From Arabidopsis thaliana (lineage: Eukaryota; Streptophyta; Magnoliopsida; Brassicales; Brassicaceae): a DNA stretch of 64,000 nt. The position numbers and the translations under genes are program-made. Under the pieces are notes generated by a model. That model made no database searches. It was not told the DNA's origin and was given only the letters and a program-made list of their open reading frames with translations. The DNA lies in assembly GCF_000001735.4 (NCBI RefSeq), contig NC_003076.8:744001-808000 (forward strand). Reading direction: 5' to 3'. Shown in pieces: positions 58,759 through 64,000 of the stretch. Numbering within the stretch: the stretch's first letter is position 1; every line of letters starts with the position of its first letter.

Positions 58759-60242
58759 ATGAAATGCTTCTTATTCCCTCTTGGGGACAAGAAAGATGAA
58801 CAGAGAAGCCCTAAACCGGTTTCACCAACGTCTAACTTCAGTGACGTAAACAAAAGCGGTTCAGATTTCAGTCCCCGGGATGTTTCTGGAACGAGCACAG
58901 TATCATCCACTGGTAGGAACTCGAACACTAGCATGTCAGCTAGAGAAAACAACCTTAGAGAGTTCACTATTGGTGATCTTAAATCTGCCACAAGGAACTT
59001 CAGCAGGTCAGGTATGATCGGGGAAGGCGGTTTTGGTTGTGTCTTCTGGGGAACAATCAAGAACTTAGAAGACCCATCGAAGAAAATCGAAGTCGCGGTT
59101 AAACAGCTCGGCAAAAGAGGGTTGCAGGTAAAGGTTTCTTCATCTTTTGTTCACAGAATTTGTTAGTGTTGGTTCATCAATGTTTTGGGTTTTGCAGGGT
59201 CATAAAGAATGGGTGACTGAAGTGAACTTTCTCGGTGTAGTCGAGCATTCAAACTTGGTGAAGTTGCTGGGACATTGTGCAGAAGACGATGAACGTGGAA
59301 TCCAAAGGCTTTTGGTTTATGAATATATGCCAAACCAAAGTGTCGAGTTCCATTTATCTCCGCGGTCACCGACAGTACTTACTTGGGACCTCAGATTGAG
59401 AATAGCACAAGACGCAGCTCGAGGTTTAACATACCTTCATGAAGAAATGGACTTTCAGGTAAAAATGAACATGAAATCCTCTGTTTCTTCACTTCATCAG
59501 TTAACTAAAATGTGTTTTCTTTTTGTAGATAATATTCCGTGATTTCAAGTCATCCAACATTCTACTAGACGAGAATTGGACAGCGAAGCTTTCGGATTTC
59601 GGTTTGGCTCGCTTAGGTCCTTCACCAGGATCCAGCCATGTTTCTACTGATGTAAGTTTTGTACATTTTCACTTGACTGGTTATAAGAAATCGTTACAAG
59701 ATCAAGAAAGTTGTAATTTTTGGGGCTTACAGGTAGTAGGAACAATGGGATACGCAGCTCCAGAGTATATCCAAACGGGTCGCCTCACGTCGAAAAGCGA
59801 TGTGTGGGGATACGGAGTTTTCATCTATGAGCTCATTACAGGAAGAAGGCCACTAGACCGGAACAAGCCTAAAGGAGAGCAGAAGCTTTTAGAATGGGTG
59901 AGACCTTACTTATCCGACACAAGGAGGTTCCGGCTAATAGTAGACCCGAGGCTCGAGGGAAAGTACATGATCAAGTCAGTGCAGAAACTCGCGGTTGTAG
60001 CCAACCTTTGCCTTACTAGAAACGCAAAGGCGCGTCCAAAGATGAGCGAGGTGTTAGAGATGGTGACAAAGATTGTGGAAGCTTCATCGCCTGGGAATGG
60101 TGGCAAGAAGCCGCAGCTGGTTCCACTAAAGAGTCAAGAAACTTCTAGAGTCGAGGAAGGGAAGAATAAGAAGGTTCTTGATGGTGCTGAAGGAGGTTGG
60201 TTAGAAAAGTTGTGGAACCCAAAGAATGTGAGAGCTTGTTGA
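58759..60242 (+). CDS. PCRK2: Receptor-like cytoplasmic kinase PCRK2 (RLCK VII, PBL40)
   Basis: Ser/Thr kinase acting below pattern-recognition receptors; PCRK1 and PCRK2 are known to support PTI and salicylic acid production. Exons 58759-59127, 59198-59458, 59529-59651 and 59733-60242 give 420 residues. Cys3 in MKCFLFP is a likely palmitoylation site for plasma-membrane targeting, followed by a Ser/Thr-rich N terminus. The kinase domain has the Gly loop GEGGFGCV at 88-95, K115 in VAVK, the catalytic FRD with D215, DFG at 233-235 and the [10 protein letters not shown] activation segment end. The C-terminal tail is basic. I start at 58759; an in-frame ATG at 58711 lies in the probable leader intron. 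Confidence 0.93.
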
Positions 60243-62850
60243 TTCGGGGTCTACGTCAGAAACAAATTAGTGAATTTCAATGCCTTTGTTTAAATACTGT
60301 AATTTAACAAACTTATGAGTTTTCTTACATTCCATTTTTTGGTGTGATTATTAAACGATTTATTTGATATTCGAGTGATTTCGAAGATTTTTGCAGAACC
60401 TAATGGCTATTTGGGCCTTTGGTCACAATCTTAATAATCTTATGATAAGCCCATTATAAAGGTCATAACGGTCTAAATCGGTTTAAACTAGGTAATCTCT
60501 TGCCCACCTTTTGGAATTTCCCAATAATAAGTGGAATAATTTTGATAAGATTGCATTCAACTCATGTGTACTAACAATGGCAAACAATTTGACTTTTGAA
60601 GCATTGATTTTGGCTGAAAACAGGGGAAGCCATTAAATTTAGAGATCAAAAAGAAGAATTTCATAAAAAAGTAACGTGAAAAGCGAATAGTAGGCAAATA
60701 AAATTGTAAATAGCTTAATTGGTGTAAGAAAAAAAAAGAATCCTGATTGCTTTTAGTGTAAACGAACAGAGGAAAACAAAACTCAATTGAGAGTTAATGA
60801 TATCATATCAGTGTCAACTAATATAGTAAGTTAAGAAAAAAATTCATATAAAATCTAGTTATAGCATTATCAAAACATAAAATATTTAGTAAGCATTTTA
60901 TGTCAAAAATAATATATACTCCTGAGTCCTTGCGTAATCGAACTCTGAAAAAACCCTTGATGCATTCGAAAGCATGTGTCATTTTGTTACATCTCTTGGA
61001 TTATACGAACCACTAAATACTCTTATGCAGTCACATTAATCAGTAATCACGTATTACTTTATTTTATCAAGTAGTATTAACATAGAATTCTTATATAGTT
61101 ATATGGCATGATTGTTTTGAACATAGAATTCTTAGTAAACCACGCGCTAATATATTTGGTTCTCAACTATGATTGCTAAAAGAATGCATGTTGTTTGGTA
61201 GATTTGCTCAATGAACTACCACAATAGTAACATTTATTCATATTCTAACTATATAAACTAATGGATTGACCCTTTTGAAATGGACTATTTTAGTTATAAT
61301 ATTCGATTAATTGACATGTAACATATAATATGCAGAGAGGATAATTGAAAACTAATTAAAAAAAAAAGAGTGTTGCTACTTGTTAATGACTTCAGCATAA
61401 TCTTCACAACTACTAACGTTGATAAAAAACACCCCATAATTACGTATGCGTTTGATTAATTTTTGCTACCTAACAAAATTATTTTTTCCTAATTAAATTA
61501 CACAAAAACTGGCTTTTGGGTTTCTCAAATCATTCATGACCCATGCCATAAAATTAAAATATACTGTATTATCATAGGCTGATTCAACATAAATTGACTA
61601 CTTTTCTCATCTTTTTTATTTGCGAACAATTTAACTTATTTTATTTGGACTAACCCATTTATATTATTCTATTGTGTAACTATTACTCATTAGATCTCAT
61701 ACTTAATGAATTTGTCAATCTAGGTTTATACTCTATACTAATATTTTAACTAAAATAAATTGAAGCATTCGCAAAGCATCCATATGATTCATTCACCGCC
61801 AGAACATAGAACCTAGTTCATTTATTATAACCTAAAGAAACTTTAATTGTTTTTATGTGTTCCCAAGAATATTAAAATACAGTACACAAGTTTGTCGACG
61901 AGTCTTTGCGTGAGTTTTAACTAATCAAACAAAGGGGGCTGCCTGAAAGAATTGAATTCGATAGTTTTGGAATTCAATAAATTGAGTATGAGCCACGTGG
62001 AATTCTTACACTGACACAACAAAAACTAAAATAAAAAATATTTATTGGCGCCGGATATGATTGGGAAACTTCAAACTATGCAACCATGTGTTATTGGACC
62101 CATTTGCCTCTTTAAGAAAATTTTCAACATTTAAGCCTAACACTAGTTAGATTTTTTAATTTTAACTAATTACATTTGCATGTTAATCCTTCCTTAAATG
62201 CTCATTTACTATAAATTTATTTTTGGGGATTTGGTACAGAGCAGAAAATATTAACAATGAAAAGAAATCATGATTCATTTTTGATTATATCAATTAAAAA
62301 TAAGTTGAAATAACAATTTTAAATGTAAAAATAAAAATTAAAATCTCCCAACCTTTTTTTCATCTCAAATATTTAAATCTATCTTTTACAGTATTGTCCT
62401 AGTAAATCTGAAAAGTCAGAAAGTCAGAATATTCAATCTAATCACATAATTATAAAGTTTTTCATGCCATTCGATTTTGTTTCTTCTATTGCACAAATTA
62501 GTAAAACAGAATAAAAAATATCTATTAAACTTAAAATTTTGGAAATAAATACACATCAATCTATATATTCCACTTCAATTCTATTTAACATGAAACCAAA
62601 ACCCCAAAAAAACTTGATCGATATAGATTCCACTTCAAATCTATTTATGATAAGAAAAATAAATTAGAATCAAAATTAGATTCTACGCCCCCTAATTATT
62701 AAATCAATAGAATCAAGGATTATTTTTTTATCAAGTTGATTACTATTTTCCTTAGTAGACACCTCTTTGGAAAATGTTCTTACAACATTAAAGAATGAAT
62801 CAAGTAATAAAAAATAAAAGCGAAGAACTCGTGACCGTTCATATTAATGA
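60243..62850. other. 2.6-kb intergenic region
   Basis: The first 150-200 bases are the probable PCRK2 3' UTR. The remainder is AT-rich, with no recognisable gene, tRNA or transposon ends on either strand. A TTGGCGCCGG sequence is at 62045-62054. Confidence 0.45.
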
Positions 62851-62861
62851 TCCAACGGTTA
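62834..62861. promoter_or_regulatory. Inverted pair of MSA-like (MYB3R) motifs
   Basis: TCCAACGGTTA at 62851-62861 matches the mitosis-specific activator consensus YCYAACGGYYA. ACCGTTCA at 62834-62841 carries the same AACGG core on the other strand. They lie about 40-65 bases before CATATAAATA (62899-62908), the probable TATA box of the OTU gene. G2/M control is inferred from the motif alone. Confidence 0.5.
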
Positions 62862-62898
62862 CAAAATCTCATGACAAAATCACTAAAGCCCAGATTTT

Positions 62899-63727
62899 CA
62901 TATAAATATTGAGTGGCATTTTGCGCGTTTTCTCATTTTTCTTTTTAATTTTTTTTAATTTTTCTGGGTTTCTTTCTCGAATCGAAAAAGGGAAGAACAG
63001 CTTTATTTTTATTCGAATCATTCTCGATCCTTTTTTTTTCATCATCAGCCAAAAAAATTCAGTCTTTTTCAGAAGAAGAAAGTTGCGAAAAAGAGAAAGA
63101 AATAAAGAGAAAACCAATTTGAATTATGTTTATTTCCAACCTAAATTCTCAATCTTTCTTCCCAAAACTCTAAAAATTGTCTATTTTTAGTAAAAATTCA
63201 ATTCCGTCTTCAAGTTGCAGAGATTTTAGTAAGTGAAAGGTGAGTTTCTTCAACTTTTGATCTAACTTCTTCTTCTTCATTTCAACCATTTATTTTCTCA
63301 GATCTAGGTCCATTTTATTCTCGATTCATAGCCCCCCAAAAAAAAAACTCCTGCTTTGAGTTCATTACTAAATCTCCAAGTTGGTCTCTTTGTTTTCAAA
63401 AAGCTTTTAGCTTTGATTTTGATAATGACTTTTAGTTACTGTATCTATCTAATTTAGGAAAAATGAATTTGGACAATTTTGGAGTAACAACATTTTGTGT
63501 TAATTCTTTAGAAATCACACATTTTGTCCTCTTTGTTGAAAAGTCTCTGTTGTTTAATTTTCCCGTCAATGTCCAGAGAGGTCTCCCAAGATTTACGCAA
63601 CTAAATTAATTGATATTTTTGGAGTGTTAATTAAGTCATTATGGAGTATTTGATTTTGATTTGTTATGGATAAGATTTTTGATTTCCTGGTAACGTTTCT
63701 CTTGGCAGTTTTTTTTGTTGTTTGAAG
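62899..63727 (+). other. Promoter, leader and probable leader intron of the OTU gene
   Basis: After the TATA-like CATATAAATA comes a purine- and pyrimidine-rich leader. A donor at 63239/63240 (GAAAG|GTGAGT) and an acceptor at 63708 (TTGGCAG|TTT) define a probable 469-base leader intron that ends 19 bases before the ATG. Overlapping open frames on both strands at 62869-63190 reflect A/T composition. Confidence 0.55.
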
Positions 63728-64000
63728 ATGGTGTCACATGAAGAGAACACAAGTATTGTGGAATGGTTTCTTGGTCCACATCCATACACGTATCCGCCTT
63801 ATGGTATTGAGATGATTCATGAGGATGATGAAGTAGCAGTAGCTCATCATCATCATCATCACCAGAGCGGTGAGTATTACAGAGAGTATGAAGATCATCG
63901 TAGTAGCGATGTAGATAACGATGAGATCATTGCTAGAACTCTCCAAGACGATTTTTTGCAGCTTGAAATCGCAGAAAGTAACGATTATTCGCATCAGAAT
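63728..64000 (+). CDS. OTU10: OTU-type cysteine protease (deubiquitinase), N-terminal part
   Basis: Cut by the window end; 91 codons are visible. The start MVSHEENTSIVEWFLGPHPY precedes an acidic stretch, a run of six His (HHHHHHQSGEYY) and then DNDEIIARTLQDDFLQLEIAE. That last block is the N-terminal signature of the plant OTU9-12 group, in which the catalytic OTU domain follows further on. The catalytic Asp, Cys and His are outside the window. By gene order this is At5g03330, which I recall as OTU10; the number is less sure than the family. The His run is encoded only by CAT and CAC triplets and may vary in length. Confidence 0.85.
   Translation, partial: MVSHEENTSIVEWFLGPHPYTYPPYGIEMIHEDDEVAVAHHHHHHQSGEYYREYEDHRSSDVDNDEIIARTLQDDFLQLEIAESNDYSHQN

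Noticed and set aside
62869-63190. Frames on both strands before the OTU gene
   Set aside because: They overlap each other in A/T-rich leader sequence and encode only Lys/Phe/Ile-rich strings.

Overview
This window is plant nuclear DNA. The genes have short GT-AG introns, the intergenic DNA is AT-rich, and the protein families are typical of land plants. I recognise the gene order as Arabidopsis thaliana, upper arm of chromosome 5, about At5g03150 to At5g03330. That identification rests on recalled protein sequences and gene order, not on a search. I assembled the multi-exon genes by hand from GT-AG junctions and reading phase, and most give the protein length I remember for the family member.

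Layout. 1-1160: repetitive DNA with a 34-bp repeat, a 28-bp minisatellite and a terminal palindrome. 1849-4678 (+): JKD zinc-finger factor. 6286-8671 (+): P58IPK ER co-chaperone, with a perfect ER-stress element in its promoter. 8898-9638 (-): FLA11. 10201-12411 (-): RING-CH membrane protein. 14505-16148 (+): methyltransferase-like gene with a conserved-peptide uORF and an AUG-stop. 16450-17667 (-): LUL1 E3 ligase. 18287-18397 and 19070-19258 (-): two tiny intronless genes. 19259-23616: gene-poor stretch carrying a 246-bp MITE. 23617-24584 (-): MED7A. 25636-26136 (+): S40/DUF584 protein. 27976-28896 (-): UBQ3 tetra-ubiquitin. 30591-32855 (+): NPH3/BTB protein. 33198-35338 (-): LAC11. 37870-40077 (+): LOG6. 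44589-49066 (+): EIN2. 49514-49717 (+): small membrane protein. 50043-51939 (+): IDH5. 52573-54997 (+): ADK2. 55302-55646 (-): SAUR. 57267-57835: SINE-like element and a DC1-domain pseudogene. 58759-60242 (+): PCRK2 kinase. 63728-end (+): start of an OTU protease.

The genes are independent eukaryotic transcription units, not an operon. They cover hormone signalling (EIN2, LOG6, SAUR), secondary wall formation (FLA11, LAC11), ubiquitin biology (UBQ3, LUL1, RING-CH, OTU), primary metabolism (IDH5, ADK2) and immunity (PCRK2). The run IDH5-ADK2-PCRK2 mirrors a paralogous run on chromosome 3, and the methyltransferase-LUL1 pair mirrors another, so much of the window lies in old segmental duplications. 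I see no self-contained undescribed multi-gene system. The least explained items are the E2F-motif minisatellite, the two regulatory uORFs, three tiny genes and the decayed DC1 gene.
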